Counted from the first letter of the stretch, positions 43,778 to 52,789 are shown. The stretch is DNA of 64,000 bases from Dolichospermum flos-aquae CCAP 1403/13F (GCF_012516395.1 NZ_CP051206.1:1966501-2030500); one strand, 5' to 3'. Translations and numbers: made by a program. The notes: generated by a model from the letters alone, not told the origin.

Positions 43778-43940
43778 GAGGATGTTTGAAAAGTTTTAGG
43801 TTGTGATTTTAGGCACTTACAGATCCCCCCTAACCCCCCTTGTTAAGGGGGGAACTAGAGTCAAAGTCCCGCTTTTTAAGGGGGATTTAGGGGGATCTAA
43901 AAATATTTGATACACCATGAGGGACTTTTCAAACACCCTC
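43778..43940. mobile_element. MITE 2 with the same ends
   Basis: Terminal repeats GAGGATGTTTGAAAAGT and ACTTTTCAAACACCCTC, 163 bp, separated from MITE 1 by TAA only and followed by TAA. The interior differs from MITE 1 (GATCCCCCCTAACCCCCC type palindrome). Confidence 0.85.
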
Positions 43941-44003
43941 TAAACTGGTGCAAATGAGTGTTTCTGATTTGTTCCCTATTCCCTTCTTTTGTAATCAACA
44001 ACA

Positions 44004-44036
44004 AGATCCCCGACTTCTTAAAGAAGTCGGGGATCT
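44004..44036. repeat. AGATCCCCGACTTCTT palindrome, copy 2, forms the menH 3' end
   Basis: 33-base hairpin. The TAA of menH (44018-44020) and its last codons (LDPRLL) lie inside it. Confidence 0.88.
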
Positions 44037-44836
44037 AAAAATTTTTGTATATTTTGCACAAATGCTACAGTGTTTTCTAGATGAATATTATGTCCGACTT
44101 GAGGAATTATTTGTAATTTAGCCAAGTTGCATTTTTCAGTCATAGCGATATTAATATCAATAAATTTTTCGTCTTTCTCACCAACTAATAATAATAGAGG
44201 AATAGTATTTTTAGTTAGCAATTCCCATAAACTAGCTTGAGAACCTGTTCCCATAAACTGTAATGACTTGACTAGGTTTAAAGGATGATTTGTTAATCTA
44301 CTGGATATCATAGATTGGTATTGAGGATGATTTTTGATATCACCAAAAATTGGCTGTTGATACCAATTATTGAGAAAGTCATAAAAATCATCTTGATTGA
44401 TGATTCTAGATAGTTTTCTGGCTATTTGAGTATCACCTTTAATTCTGGCTAATCTTGCGGTTTCTGTTGCTAAACCTGGAGAAGCAGATTCTAAAATGAC
44501 TTTAATAAACCTATGGGGAAAATGCAAAGTCAAATATAAAGCCAATCTTCCTCCCATTGAGTAACCAATTAAATAACATTGGTCAATTTTTAATTCATCT
44601 AATAATTGAATAATAGCTGCGGCTGTAGATGTCATGGGATAGCATTCATCGTCTAAAACCTGAGTTTTGCCATGCCCAGGTAAATCAATGGTCAGATAGG
44701 AAAAATCAGCAAATAGTAATTTAATTACTTCATCAAATTCATGAATATTACCCATAAAACCATGTAAAAGCAGAATTATTGGTTTGTTTGGTTGATGATT
44801 TAAATAATAGTGAAATTGATATTTATGGATAATCAA
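44018..44836 (-). CDS. menH: 2-succinyl-6-hydroxy-2,4-cyclohexadiene-1-carboxylate synthase (MenH-like alpha/beta hydrolase)
   Basis: MenH acts in naphthoquinone (phylloquinone in cyanobacteria) synthesis. 272 residues of alpha/beta-hydrolase fold: oxyanion HGFMGNIHEF, nucleophile elbow GYSMGGRLALYL (Ser about residue 93), VILESASPGL typical of MenH, catalytic Asp in GEKDEKF and His in QVGHNIHLE. The C-terminal residues LDPRLL and the stop are encoded by an inserted palindrome, so the original end has been replaced. The start overlaps the CsoR-like gene by 4 bases (ATGA type), implying coupled translation. Confidence 0.82.
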   Translation of the reverse strand: MIIHKYQFHYYLNHQPNKPIILLLHGFMGNIHEFDEVIKLLFADFSYLTIDLPGHGKTQVLDDECYPMTSTAAAIIQLLDELKIDQCYLIGYSMGGRLALYLTLHFPHRFIKVILESASPGLATETARLARIKGDTQIARKLSRIINQDDFYDFLNNWYQQPIFGDIKNHPQYQSMISSRLTNHPLNLVKSLQFMGTGSQASLWELLTKNTIPLLLLVGEKDEKFIDINIAMTEKCNLAKLQIIPQVGHNIHLENTVAFVQNIQKFLDPRLL

Positions 44837-45216
44837 GGTAAAAATCTATCTAAAGCAGCTTTTAATTGTTCAATCTCTAATTCTATATTCCCCTTTTGGG
44901 CGGCTCTACCAATACACTCAGTTAAATGTTCATCTAGGACAATTCTGGCTACTTTATCTAATGCCCCACGCACAGCAGCAATTTGTAATAATACATCAGG
45001 ACAAGGGGTATTTTGCTGTACCATTGTTTTAATTCCGCGAACGTGACCTTCTATGCGCGATAGTCGGTTAACAATCCGCCGTAATGACTCTTCACTGTGG
45101 ACATGAGGATGAACAGAATCAGCCTGATTGTGTGTATGATCTGGATGGTTGTGATCTGATGTAGGTAAAGATTCGTTAGTTACTGGGTTTGCTCCATTCA
45201 TGGGTATTCTCTGCAT
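44833..45216 (-). CDS. CsoR/RcnR-family metal-sensing repressor, InrS-like
   Basis: 127 residues. These tetrameric all-helical repressors release DNA on binding Cu or Ni. The core RIVNRLSRIEGHVRGIKTMV is followed by the metal ligand Cys in TPCPDVLLQ and the His and Cys in LDEHLTECIG. The His/Asp-rich N-terminus (DHNHPDHTHNQADSVHPHVH) resembles InrS, the nickel sensor of Synechocystis, so nickel is the best guess. It is the first gene of a pair with menH; no nickel exporter gene is adjacent. Confidence 0.82.
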   Translation of the reverse strand: MQRIPMNGANPVTNESLPTSDHNHPDHTHNQADSVHPHVHSEESLRRIVNRLSRIEGHVRGIKTMVQQNTPCPDVLLQIAAVRGALDKVARIVLDEHLTECIGRAAQKGNIELEIEQLKAALDRFLP

Positions 45217-45438
45217 ATTTTTTAGCCATTTTGGCTTTAATTAATATTTTAGCCCAGAGAGCGCAGGGGAAGATGAAAAAATATCCTGCACTTTGAGCCA
45301 AGATTCCGTGAAATCAAAGAAACTTTAAATGAGCGAAAATGTCAATAAACCAGAATTCTGATCTGAATCTGTAAAAATAGGTGTAGATAGATTTATCAAG
45401 AAACAGCAAAAATTAGACTTGTAGATTAGGTTGTGATT

Positions 45439-46650
45439 ATGCGATTGTCCCAAATGTCCCGGTCTATCCGAAAACTCAGTACCCATATTTTAGCGATTTT
45501 TATAGGAGTGATGTTGACTTTCACCTCCTTGCGGGTATTACCTTCAGCCGCAGAACCGGGTCCGAATCCTGTCACTGAGTCATTGATGAAAATTGCTCAA
45601 AAGCCTTCTCCCGCTACGGCTGTGATTGGTAGTCATAGTTTTGTGACAGCAGCGGTCAATCGGGTAGGTTCAGCAGTGGTGAGAATTGATACAGAAAGAA
45701 CGATTACGCGCCGAAATGATCCGATGATGGAAGATCCGTTTTTTCGGCGGTTTTTTGGTGATAGCTTTCCCCAACAATCACCGACTGAACAGTTACGGGG
45801 TTTAGGTTCTGGTTTTATTATTGACAAAAGTGGCGTAATTCTCACCAATGCTCACGTAGTTGATAAGGCTGATAAAGTCACAGTCCGTCTGAAAGATGGT
45901 CGCACCTTTAAAGGTAAAGTTCAAGGCATTGATGAAGTTACAGATTTGGCTGTAGTTAAGATTAATGCTGGTAAGGATTTACCTGTTGCAGATTTAGGTA
46001 ATTCTGATCATGTTCAGGTAGGAGATTGGGCGATCGCTGTGGGTAATCCGCTAGGATTTGATAATACCGTCACCTTGGGGATTGTCAGCACCCTCAAACG
46101 TTCCAGCGCTCAAGTAGGAATCAGTGATAAACGGTTAGACTTCATTCAAACTGACGCAGCTATTAACCCCGGTAACTCCGGTGGACCATTATTAAATGGT
46201 TTGGGAGAAGTGATTGGCATTAATACCGCAATTCGCGCCGATGCGATGGGGATTGGCTTTGCAATTCCTATTGATAAAGCTAAAGTAATCGCTGCTCAAT
46301 TGCAACGTGATGGCAAAGTTGCTCATCCCTACTTAGGTGTGCAAATGGTGACACTAACACCGGAATTAGCAAAACAAAATAACAATGATCCTAATTCCAT
46401 GTTTGCAATTCCTGAAGTCGCGGGTGTTTTAGTCATGCGGGTTGTTCCTAATTCTCCGGCTGCAACTGCGGGTATCCGTCGCGGAGATGTGATTTTGCAA
46501 ATTAACAATAACCCTATTACTAGTGCTGAACAGTTGCAAGGCGTAGTAGAAGACAGTACCCTTGGTCAAGCGTTGCAAGTGAAGGTGCAAAGAGGTAATC
46601 AGACACAGATGCTTTCGGTTCGTACCGCTGAGTTGAAAGATATTTCTTAG
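45439..46650 (+). CDS. HtrA/Deg family trypsin-like serine protease with PDZ domain
   Basis: 403 residues. An N-terminal membrane or signal segment (about 15-35) is followed by the S1C protease domain with the triad His in LTNAHVVD, Asp in VTDLAVVKI and Ser in NPGNSGGPLL, and by one C-terminal PDZ domain (LGVQMVTLTPEL, AATAGIRRGDVILQIN). Cyanobacteria have three such enzymes (HtrA, HhoA, HhoB) that degrade damaged periplasmic or thylakoid proteins; which one this is cannot be settled by eye. ATG 45439 is preferred to GTG 45433. Confidence 0.9.
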   Translation: MRLSQMSRSIRKLSTHILAIFIGVMLTFTSLRVLPSAAEPGPNPVTESLMKIAQKPSPATAVIGSHSFVTAAVNRVGSAVVRIDTERTITRRNDPMMEDPFFRRFFGDSFPQQSPTEQLRGLGSGFIIDKSGVILTNAHVVDKADKVTVRLKDGRTFKGKVQGIDEVTDLAVVKINAGKDLPVADLGNSDHVQVGDWAIAVGNPLGFDNTVTLGIVSTLKRSSAQVGISDKRLDFIQTDAAINPGNSGGPLLNGLGEVIGINTAIRADAMGIGFAIPIDKAKVIAAQLQRDGKVAHPYLGVQMVTLTPELAKQNNNDPNSMFAIPEVAGVLVMRVVPNSPAATAGIRRGDVILQINNNPITSAEQLQGVVEDSTLGQALQVKVQRGNQTQMLSVRTAELKDIS

Positions 46651-46714
46651 TTAGTTTTGAATTTTGAAAATGGGGGTATGCGTAGGTATACCCCTGACTA
46701 TATCTATTTCTGCT

Positions 46715-47101
46715 TTAATCGTCTAAGTGTAAAAGTTTGCGGTAAGAAGATTTAGGAAAATCGCTGATGCTATTTCGCTTATAGTTTTCCATTAGTTCAA
46801 TTAAAAAACTAATAAATTCAAAACTTGGCATCATTACTTCATAAGTTAGTTCAGAGTCAGTCTCAAACTGAATCCGGCAAATGGTTAAATCTGAGGGTAA
46901 AGTGGCATCATTCCAAGTCGCAACAAAAGAAATATTCTTACCACCCTCAATTTTACGCTGTCCCTCCAACTGACGTGTTTTATAAAGACTGATGGCATAG
47001 GGTAATAAATTTCGCTTACTACCCTGAATATAAGGTAAATAGACGGTAGCTTGTTGTTGATTTGCAGGTTGGAGTTGATCAAAAGACGTATTACCAGACA
47101 T
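46715..47101 (-). CDS. EbsA-like protein (type IV pilus assembly/biofilm factor)
   Basis: 128 residues from ATG 47101 (MSGNTSFDQLQPANQQQ). It resembles the cyanobacterial EbsA family, which is needed for pilus assembly and protein secretion in Synechococcus, in blocks VYLPYIQGSKRNLLPYAISL, GQRKIEGG, SFVATWN and ISDFPKSSYRKLLHLD. No membrane segment or signal peptide. Identification is from memory of the family and moderate. A TTG at 47119 is an unlikely start. It lies between convergent deg and the ispH gene on the same strand. Confidence 0.6.
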   Translation of the reverse strand: MSGNTSFDQLQPANQQQATVYLPYIQGSKRNLLPYAISLYKTRQLEGQRKIEGGKNISFVATWNDATLPSDLTICRIQFETDSELTYEVMMPSFEFISFLIELMENYKRNSISDFPKSSYRKLLHLDD

Positions 47102-47206
47102 TTTTGTAGATTCCTTCAATTATTCGCCATTTTTTGGGAGTTTGGGTTAAGCCAAGCCAAACCCAACCTCCGAATTCAGACTTTTTTTACTTTAGCTAAG
47201 GTATTG

Positions 47207-48415
47207 TCAAACTAAAGTGGCTGTGGCTTTGAGGGCAAAAATTTTCTCAATTATATCTTCAACTACCTGATCCGGTGTCGAAGCCCCAGAAGTAACCCCA
47301 ACTTTAATTTTCCCTACTGGAAGCCAGTTTTCTGTAATTGCCAATTCTCCTGTTAATTGCCGATGTTCAATGTTATTAATTGATTGAATCCGTTCCACAC
47401 AATCAATGTGATAGGAAGGAATATCCCGATCAAAAGCAATTTGTTGTAATTGGGTAGTATTTGATGAATTAAACCCCCCAATAACTATCATTAAATCTAC
47501 CTTTTCTTCCACTAATTCCAGCATAGCATCTTGACGTTCTTGAGTAGCATCACAGATAGTGTTGAAATTTTGGAAATGCTGATTTAACTCTGCTGGTCCA
47601 TATTTCTGCATCATGGTTCGCTCTAGCATTTTCCCGATTTTTTCGGTTTCATCTTTGAGCATGGTTGTTTGGTTAGCAATACCTACCCGTTCTAAATCTT
47701 GATCAGGATCAAATCCCGCAGAACAAGCTTTAGCAAACTTAGCTAAAAATTCCTGACGATTGCCACCATAGAGAATATAGTTAATGACATATTCTGCTTC
47801 TTGTAAATTTAAAACAATCAAATATTTCCCAGCAAAAGAACTGGTCGCAACGGTTTCTTCGTGCTTGTATTTTCCGTGAATAATTGAAGTGTAATCACCT
47901 TTTTTGTGCTTTTCGACAGTGTTCCAAACTTTAGAAACCCAAGGACAGGTAGTATCAACAATTTGACAACCTTTATCATTGAGAATTTGCATTTCTTGAA
48001 CACTGGCACCAAAAGCTGGTAAAATCACCACATCACCGCTACCAACAACAGAAAAGTCTTTTACTTGATCAATAACGGGAATAAATTCTACCTGCATTTC
48101 CTGCATTCGTTTATTCACAGATGGATTGTGAATAATTTCGTTAGTAATCCAAATCTGTTCGGTCGGGAAATGCTGACGGGTTTCATAGGCCATGGCTACA
48201 GCCCTTTCTACACCCCAACAAAAGCCAAATGCTTGGGCTAGTTGGATTGTGACATTACCACGGCTGAGAGTGTAGTTAGAATTGCGGATTTCCTGAATTA
48301 AGTTACTTTGAAACTCAGACTGTAACTGAGTGGCTACTTCCGCCTGATGACCAAAGCCCTTACGATTATAATTGGCTGAATGTTGGAGGCTGCGTTTAAA
48401 AGCTTTTGTATCCAT
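47207..48415 (-). CDS. ispH: 4-hydroxy-3-methylbut-2-enyl diphosphate reductase
   Basis: IspH is the last enzyme of the MEP pathway, making IPP and DMAPP with an Fe-S cluster. 402 residues, the long cyanobacterial and plant form with an extra N-terminal part of about 50 residues. The three cluster cysteines are in [26 protein letters not shown] and [12 protein letters not shown]. Substrate residues include EIIHNPSVN and the C-terminal [17 protein letters not shown]. Confidence 0.96.
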   Translation of the reverse strand: MDTKAFKRSLQHSANYNRKGFGHQAEVATQLQSEFQSNLIQEIRNSNYTLSRGNVTIQLAQAFGFCWGVERAVAMAYETRQHFPTEQIWITNEIIHNPSVNKRMQEMQVEFIPVIDQVKDFSVVGSGDVVILPAFGASVQEMQILNDKGCQIVDTTCPWVSKVWNTVEKHKKGDYTSIIHGKYKHEETVATSSFAGKYLIVLNLQEAEYVINYILYGGNRQEFLAKFAKACSAGFDPDQDLERVGIANQTTMLKDETEKIGKMLERTMMQKYGPAELNQHFQNFNTICDATQERQDAMLELVEEKVDLMIVIGGFNSSNTTQLQQIAFDRDIPSYHIDCVERIQSINNIEHRQLTGELAITENWLPVGKIKVGVTSGASTPDQVVEDIIEKIFALKATATLV

Positions 48416-48489
48416 TTGAGATTGACCACTAATAATTACTATTTTTGATTTTCTCGCGCTTGGAGCCGATTTAGATAGAAATTTTGGAT

Positions 48490-49368
48490 TTATATCCTAT
48501 TTGTTGACTGTACCTTTTGTGGTTGAGGAAGTTGGGGTGTTAGTTGTTGGTTAGTATACATTTGCAAAGCAGTCCGCCAAACTAGATAACCAGGGGGACT
48601 CAGATGTAAACCGTCGGTGGTAAAATTTGAACGAAGATTACCTTGTTGATCGGTGAATAGGGGATGTAAATTGAGATATCTCGCGCCTTTTTTAATAGCG
48701 ATGTTATTCAGTTCCTGATTTAATTTGCGAATTCGAGAATTGGGAATAGCTAGGAGTTTTTCTTTTCCTTCCCAAGTTGTCCCCCCCGCACCATGTGGCA
48801 AAATTGACTGAATGACAATTTCTGCTTGGGGGTGTTTTCTGCGTAGATAGCTGATAATTTGGCGATAATTAGTGAGAATTTCCTGATCCTCTAGCCCGCG
48901 AATTAGATCATTAATACCTACCATCACCAAAATCATATCTGGTTGGGTGCGGTCAAAGAAATCTAATCTTTGTAACAGTCCATTGCTAACTTCGCCGGAA
49001 ATTCCTTGATTTAGCCAATTTCTATCTTCCGGTAATAATTCTGGTGGAAACCATAAACTCAGAGAATCTCCCGCTAGTATGGTTAACCGTTGGGGATTTT
49101 TGTCAGCGGTTATTTTAGCTTCTTGCTTGAGCATATCCAACCATTGGGGATAACTGAGTTGATGACGGGGGCCTAACTCTGGTGGTACATATTGATTTTT
49201 CCAGTTAAGGTTAACTGGTTCTGGGGGATTTGGGATAGCTGTCGTTGCTACCATAGGGGTTATTTTTTGCTGTCGCCAAATCAATAAAATGACCGCTAAC
49301 ATTAGGATAAGGTTAGTTAACAGTGACAAGAATCCCCAAGCAGGAAAGGTTTTTACACGGTTAAACAC
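48490..49368 (-). CDS. GDSL/SGNH-hydrolase family lipase or esterase, membrane anchored
   Basis: 292 residues. One N-terminal membrane helix (about 10-30), then an SGNH hydrolase: block [11 protein letters not shown] with the catalytic Ser, block II Gly in [11 protein letters not shown], block [11 protein letters not shown] with Asn, and block [11 protein letters not shown] with the catalytic Asp and His. All four catalytic blocks are present. The substrate (lipid, polysaccharide acetyl groups) is unknown. It lies 74 bases upstream of ispH on the same strand. Confidence 0.88.
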   Translation of the reverse strand: MFNRVKTFPAWGFLSLLTNLILMLAVILLIWRQQKITPMVATTAIPNPPEPVNLNWKNQYVPPELGPRHQLSYPQWLDMLKQEAKITADKNPQRLTILAGDSLSLWFPPELLPEDRNWLNQGISGEVSNGLLQRLDFFDRTQPDMILVMVGINDLIRGLEDQEILTNYRQIISYLRRKHPQAEIVIQSILPHGAGGTTWEGKEKLLAIPNSRIRKLNQELNNIAIKKGARYLNLHPLFTDQQGNLRSNFTTDGLHLSPPGYLVWRTALQMYTNQQLTPQLPQPQKVQSTNRI

Positions 49369-49543
49369 GACTGATAAAAATGACCAATATTAAACTTCAT
49401 TGTAAATCTGGTAAGAGAGATACACAAATAAAAAATCTGCCAAAATTTCTGGTGGAGTTTTCTAATTGGTAATTGAGATCAAGATTATAGGATTAACGGC
49501 TCAGAATCTAGTTTCTTTGGGAAAATGCGGTTTATTTCTGAAT

Positions 49544-49571
49544 GTAGAGACGTTATAGGTAACGTCTCTAC
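49544..49571. repeat. GTAGAGACGTT palindrome, copy 1
   Basis: Arms GTAGAGACGTT and complement around a short loop; relatives at 57793-57820 and 58868-58893. It lies just downstream of amt and could end its transcript. Confidence 0.8.
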
Positions 49572-49582
49572 ATTATCTATAT

Positions 49583-50968
49583 CTATTTGTTAGAAATTCG
49601 ATCTGCAAACTCGGAGTTATAACCTTCTTCTCCGTGTTCGTTGATATCCAAACCTTGATCTTCAGTTTGATCCGGAACTCGTAAACCAATTGTAGCCGCA
49701 ATAATTTTGAGAATGATCCAAGTCCCGACAGCCGCAATGATATAGGCTAGGGCGATCGCTCCTAATTCTACAAATAATTCACCGAAGTTACCACGCAATA
49801 CCCCATCTTTACCGCCGCTATTAACTTCGGTTGTCGCCAAAATAGCTGTTAAAATTGCGCCAATCGTCCCACCAACACCATGAACGAAATAGGTATCTAA
49901 GGCATCATCAATCCGCAATTTGTGCTTGAAACTGACAGCATAGAAGCAGAAGAAGGCGGTAATAAAACCGATGAGAATTGCTCCTAGAGGTGTGACAAAT
50001 CCGGCGGCTGGGGTGATCCCAACTAAACCAGCTACCGCACCTGTGGCCGCGCCTACTGCGGTGGGTTTTCCCCGTAATGTGGCTTCTAAAATTAACCACA
50101 TTAATCCCCCAGCGGCGGCTGATGTATTGGTAGCAACAAAGGCAACTGTAGCTACTGTTCCTGCGGATAAGGCACTACCAGCGTTAAAGCCGAACCAACC
50201 AAACCAAAGCAAGCCAGCACCTAACAAAATAAAAGGGACGTTATGGGGAGGGCTAAGACGATCTGGATAGTTTTTTCTGGGGCCGAGAACAATTGCTGCT
50301 ACCAATGCTGACACACCGGAACTAATATGTACTACTGTCCCACCAGCAAAGTCTAGAGCGCCGATGCCGCCATATAAACTTAAAAATCCTCCTTTTGCCC
50401 AAACCATGTGTGCCAGGGGTGTGTAGATGAAAGTTGACCAGAGCAGGACAAATAGGCAATAGGCGCGGAAACTCATCCGTTCGGCGATCGCTCCCGAAAT
50501 TAAGGCTGGGGTAATAATTGCAAACATGGCTTGATAGATCATGAATGCTTGATGGGGAATTGTCCCCGCATAAGAAACAACTTCCCCAGGGTCTGAACCT
50601 TGCAGATAGCCTGTTGTTTCTAAGCCGACACCGTTTAACCCAAACCACTGCAAACCACCGATAAAGGGCAACCCAGGGGCAAATGAAAGGCTATAACCCC
50701 AGAGAATCCAGGTGACTCCGACAATGCCCATCAACACAAAACTCATCATCAATGTGTTGAGGATATTGCGCGATCGCACAAACCCACCATAAAAGAAGGC
50801 TAATCCCGGTGTCATTAGCAATACTAAGGCTGATGAAATCAGCATAAATGCTGTATCGCCTGAATTAGGAGGGGGTGCAGCAGCGGCTTCTGCAAGGGCA
50901 TTTCCTGTTAATAACCCTACCAACAGAAATAGGGTTAAACACCCAATAATGACTACTTTTTTGAACAT
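49583..50968 (-). CDS. amt: Ammonium transporter (Amt family)
   Basis: 461 residues. A signal peptide (about 1-26, ending NALAEA) precedes 11 membrane helices. Family features: the pore segments FFYGGFVRSRN and AGGTVVHISSG (twin-His site with VHGVGGTIGAI near residue 360), and LGAGLLWFGWFGFNAGSAL. The C-terminal tail is the regulated cytosolic part. The promoter carries a perfect NtcA motif 52 bases before the start and a GAGGAG ribosome binding site, so it should be induced on ammonium shortage. Confidence 0.95.
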   Translation of the reverse strand: MFKKVVIIGCLTLFLLVGLLTGNALAEAAAAPPPNSGDTAFMLISSALVLLMTPGLAFFYGGFVRSRNILNTLMMSFVLMGIVGVTWILWGYSLSFAPGLPFIGGLQWFGLNGVGLETTGYLQGSDPGEVVSYAGTIPHQAFMIYQAMFAIITPALISGAIAERMSFRAYCLFVLLWSTFIYTPLAHMVWAKGGFLSLYGGIGALDFAGGTVVHISSGVSALVAAIVLGPRKNYPDRLSPPHNVPFILLGAGLLWFGWFGFNAGSALSAGTVATVAFVATNTSAAAGGLMWLILEATLRGKPTAVGAATGAVAGLVGITPAAGFVTPLGAILIGFITAFFCFYAVSFKHKLRIDDALDTYFVHGVGGTIGAILTAILATTEVNSGGKDGVLRGNFGELFVELGAIALAYIIAAVGTWIILKIIAATIGLRVPDQTEDQGLDINEHGEEGYNSEFADRISNK

Positions 50969-51019
50969 TTATTTTCGCTCCTCTGTGTCTACAATATTAG
51001 TCTTAATTAAATATAATTC

Positions 51020-51033
51020 GTATTATTTGCTAC
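51020..51033 (-). promoter_or_regulatory. NtcA-binding site GTA-N8-TAC in the amt promoter
   Basis: On the minus strand GTAGCAAATAATAC is a perfect GTA-N8-TAC palindrome. TAATAT follows 20 bases downstream as a possible -10 box, the spacing expected of class II NtcA-activated promoters (about 22). Confidence 0.78.
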
Positions 51034-51261
51034 TTTTTTCTGTCTTTAAAGTTACTTAATGTTTAATTTTTCAGTAATTTTCGCAAAAATCTGATCTTTT
51101 ATCTAACTTAAAATTTGCACTGATGTTCATTTTATTATGCAATATTTACATATTCTCCTGATCTAGAAAGAGGAAGTAATTATGGTTGCCTGAAAAAGTT
51201 TTTCACTGATAGCGCAACGTGGTATCAGCCAGAGAGTAGGAGTTAGAACAAAGAAGAGATA
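51034..51261. other. Non-coding stretch upstream of amt
   Basis: AT-rich sequence, no gene seen. A minus-strand frame runs through it (to 51163) but is the out-of-family continuation of the truncated antitoxin at 51364-51489. Confidence 0.5.
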
Positions 51262-51290
51262 ATTGACACTCCCCGGCTTAAAGACATATC
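51262..51290 (-). repeat. IS200/IS605-type right-end remnant
   Basis: On the minus strand GTCTTTAAGCCGGGGAGTGT ending in CAAT, the characteristic right-end hairpin and terminus of cyanobacterial IS605-type elements; compare 32304-32333. No transposase gene remains. Confidence 0.6.
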
Positions 51291-51318
51291 TAAAGTCATC
51301 CAACAAATATGAACAACA

Positions 51319-51351
51319 AGATCCCCGACTTCTTAAAGAAGTCGGGGATCT
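51319..51351. repeat. AGATCCCCGACTTCTT palindrome, copy 3
   Basis: Identical to the copy at 44004-44036, including the ACAACAAG left flank. It replaces the 3' part of an antitoxin gene. Confidence 0.88.
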
Positions 51352-51363
51352 GAATCTGGCAAT

Positions 51364-51489
51364 AGCCATTGCAGTTTGAATCTGCCAAGCAATAACTCTT
51401 TTAATAGCTATTAAATTGATTTCATCTAATGTTCCTTCTTCTTCTAAAAACGCATCAAGAGAAGAACCAATATAAGGATTTTCTGTCAT
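51364..51489 (-). pseudogene. HigA/XRE-type antitoxin, truncated after 42 residues
   Basis: MTENPYIGSSLDAFLEEEGT followed by IAIKRVIAWQIQTAM matches the N-terminal part of cyanobacterial XRE-family antitoxins. The helix-turn-helix that should follow is lost: a palindrome and an IS605 end take its place, and the frame then runs on as unrelated residues to 51163. A good ribosome binding site (GGAGG) precedes ATG 51489. Confidence 0.7.
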
Positions 51490-51510
51490 ATTTACGCCTC
51501 CAATGTGTGT

Positions 51511-51693
51511 TTACGTTCTAAGGCTAAATCCAATTGTTGTTTCTAATAAACTTTCTAATTCTTCAGCAGCAATGAGGGCGACGTTTTCACCATCAGGTTG
51601 GGTAATAATCATTACTTCTCTATCTGCAACTACTTGAGCGCAGATTTCAGCTAGGTTATTACGAGCATCTGTTAAGTTTGTTTGGTTGGACAT
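51511..51693 (-). CDS. Phd/YefM family antitoxin, short C-terminus
   Basis: 60 residues from ATG 51693 (MSNQTNLTDARNNLAEICAQ, then VMIITQPDGENVALIAAEEL). The N-terminal Phd DNA-binding fold is intact. The usual C-terminal toxin-binding segment after LLET is missing and replaced by TIGFSLRT, so it may not neutralise a toxin. No toxin gene follows; the next gene is a truncated XRE antitoxin. This appears to be a decayed toxin-antitoxin locus. Confidence 0.75.
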   Translation of the reverse strand: MSNQTNLTDARNNLAEICAQVVADREVMIITQPDGENVALIAAEELESLLETTIGFSLRT

Positions 51694-51759
51694 TGTGGGA
51701 TTTTTTCTCATGCTGTAGCTGATATTTTTCAATATTATCAGTTAGCTTTCTAACCCGTC

Positions 51760-51850
51760 TGGGAATTAATTCCCAGTCTAATAGCCGAAGTCCGTTAAAA
51801 CGGACTCAATGATTAATTATTTTAGTCGTCTTGAGACGACTTTTGTTATT
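51760..51850. repeat. Paired palindromes GGGAATTAATTCCC and GTCCGTTAAAACGGAC
   Basis: Two hairpins in a row (51760-51774 and about 51790-51806), then TCGTCTTGAGACGA. The first two match the layout at 41598-41647. Confidence 0.7.
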
Positions 51851-51885
51851 AGACTCAGATTCATTCTGAGGCGGTGATTGGGGTT

Positions 51886-52137
51886 TTAAGCTGTCTGTCT
51901 AATATTATATTCAACACTTCCCCAAGTTTCAGGTAGGGGGTTAACCCAGGAAATAGGAACAGAAACGACATCTAGCGTTTCACCATCTTCAAAGACTTCT
52001 AAAATATATCCTGGTTCTGGCTGGGTTGTAGTAGGATTTAGATGATCTAAGACAACGCCCTTATTACCAGCTTTTATAGGGCTGTTTGGAACATCTTGCT
52101 TTAGTTCTACCCATTGGAATAAGGTGGCTGTTGTCAT
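51886..52137 (-). CDS. DUF4926-like small protein
   Basis: 83 residues, SH3-like beta-rich. FQWVELKQDVPNSPIKAGNKG, then VVLDHLNPT and GYILEVFEDGETLDVVSVP fit the DUF4926 pattern, a family often found beside DUF6883 proteins in toxin-like modules. Just upstream on the same strand lies a DUF6883-like remnant, 3 bases away, which supports the pairing. Function unknown. Confidence 0.7.
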   Translation of the reverse strand: MTTATLFQWVELKQDVPNSPIKAGNKGVVLDHLNPTTTQPEPGYILEVFEDGETLDVVSVPISWVNPLPETWGSVEYNIRQTA

Positions 52138-52140
52138 TGT

Positions 52141-52413
52141 TTAATTCTCCTTTGATCTATCAGGTTTTAAAGTTATAAATCTTAATACTTCTGTTCCTTC
52201 ATCCTGTTGCCAGATAGTGATAACCCTGAGTAAGCGGCCATTTTGTCCATGCCATTGGCTCTTAACAGCAAACTGAGTTCCATAATCAGTAGGGGTCACT
52301 TCTGCAATTTCAGAACCTGCCACGGATCTTATTATATCGTTCTTGAGAACTTCCCAGTTATCCTGGTTATATCCTGCTAAAGCTAGATATCTGGATCTAT
52401 AGTCACCTAACCC
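52141..52413 (-). pseudogene. DUF6883-like protein, N-terminally truncated
   Basis: The frame is open from 52413 (after a TAG at 52414-52416) and reads SRYLALAGYNQDNWEVLKND, GSEIAEVTPTDYGTQFAV, NGRLLRVITIW. It resembles the core of DUF6883 proteins without their N-terminal part. The only in-frame start is GTG 52323, which lies inside the conserved region, so the gene is probably broken by the junction with the chlB fragment. It is adjacent to the DUF4926-like gene. Confidence 0.55.
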
Positions 52414-52419
52414 CTAAAC

Positions 52420-52770
52420 CTACGCTCCTACAGACTCCTTCGCAGCATACAAAACCTCAGCCGAGATATCTTTAAACCCACGCTCACGGGCAAACTTTTC
52501 AGTATTTCGCTTCACCTTCCCGCGCACAAAACCAGGAATTTTATTCAATTCTGCTTGTCCATCTTTTGTCCAATTCAAACCAGATTCCGCAGAAATTCCT
52601 TTGGTAATTACTTCCTTTGTATCGTGTCCACCAAAGATTTCTAATAAGTGATCTTCCATTCCCAAAGTGAAGGAATTGTAGATTAAATCAGTGATTTGAT
52701 TTGTACCTTCATAACCCATAAATGGTTTGTAACCAATGGGGAAATTCTGAACGTGAATAGGTGCTGCAAT
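52420..52770 (-). pseudogene. chlB: chlB 3' fragment (light-independent protochlorophyllide reductase subunit B)
   Basis: About 116 codons match the C-terminus of cyanobacterial Chl[60 protein letters not shown], ending AAKESVGA with a stop. ChlB with ChlN and ChlL reduces protochlorophyllide in the dark and has about 508 residues; the first 390 are absent. The homology breaks at about 52770, where an unrelated plus-strand fragment begins. A complete chlB may exist elsewhere; this copy cannot be functional. Confidence 0.88.
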
Positions 52771-52789
52771 CTTAACAAAGCTTTACGCA

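Noticed and set aside
51163-51363. C-terminal two thirds of the frame starting at 51489
   Set aside because: It is translation through a palindrome, an IS605 end and non-coding DNA; only the first 42 residues resemble a protein family.
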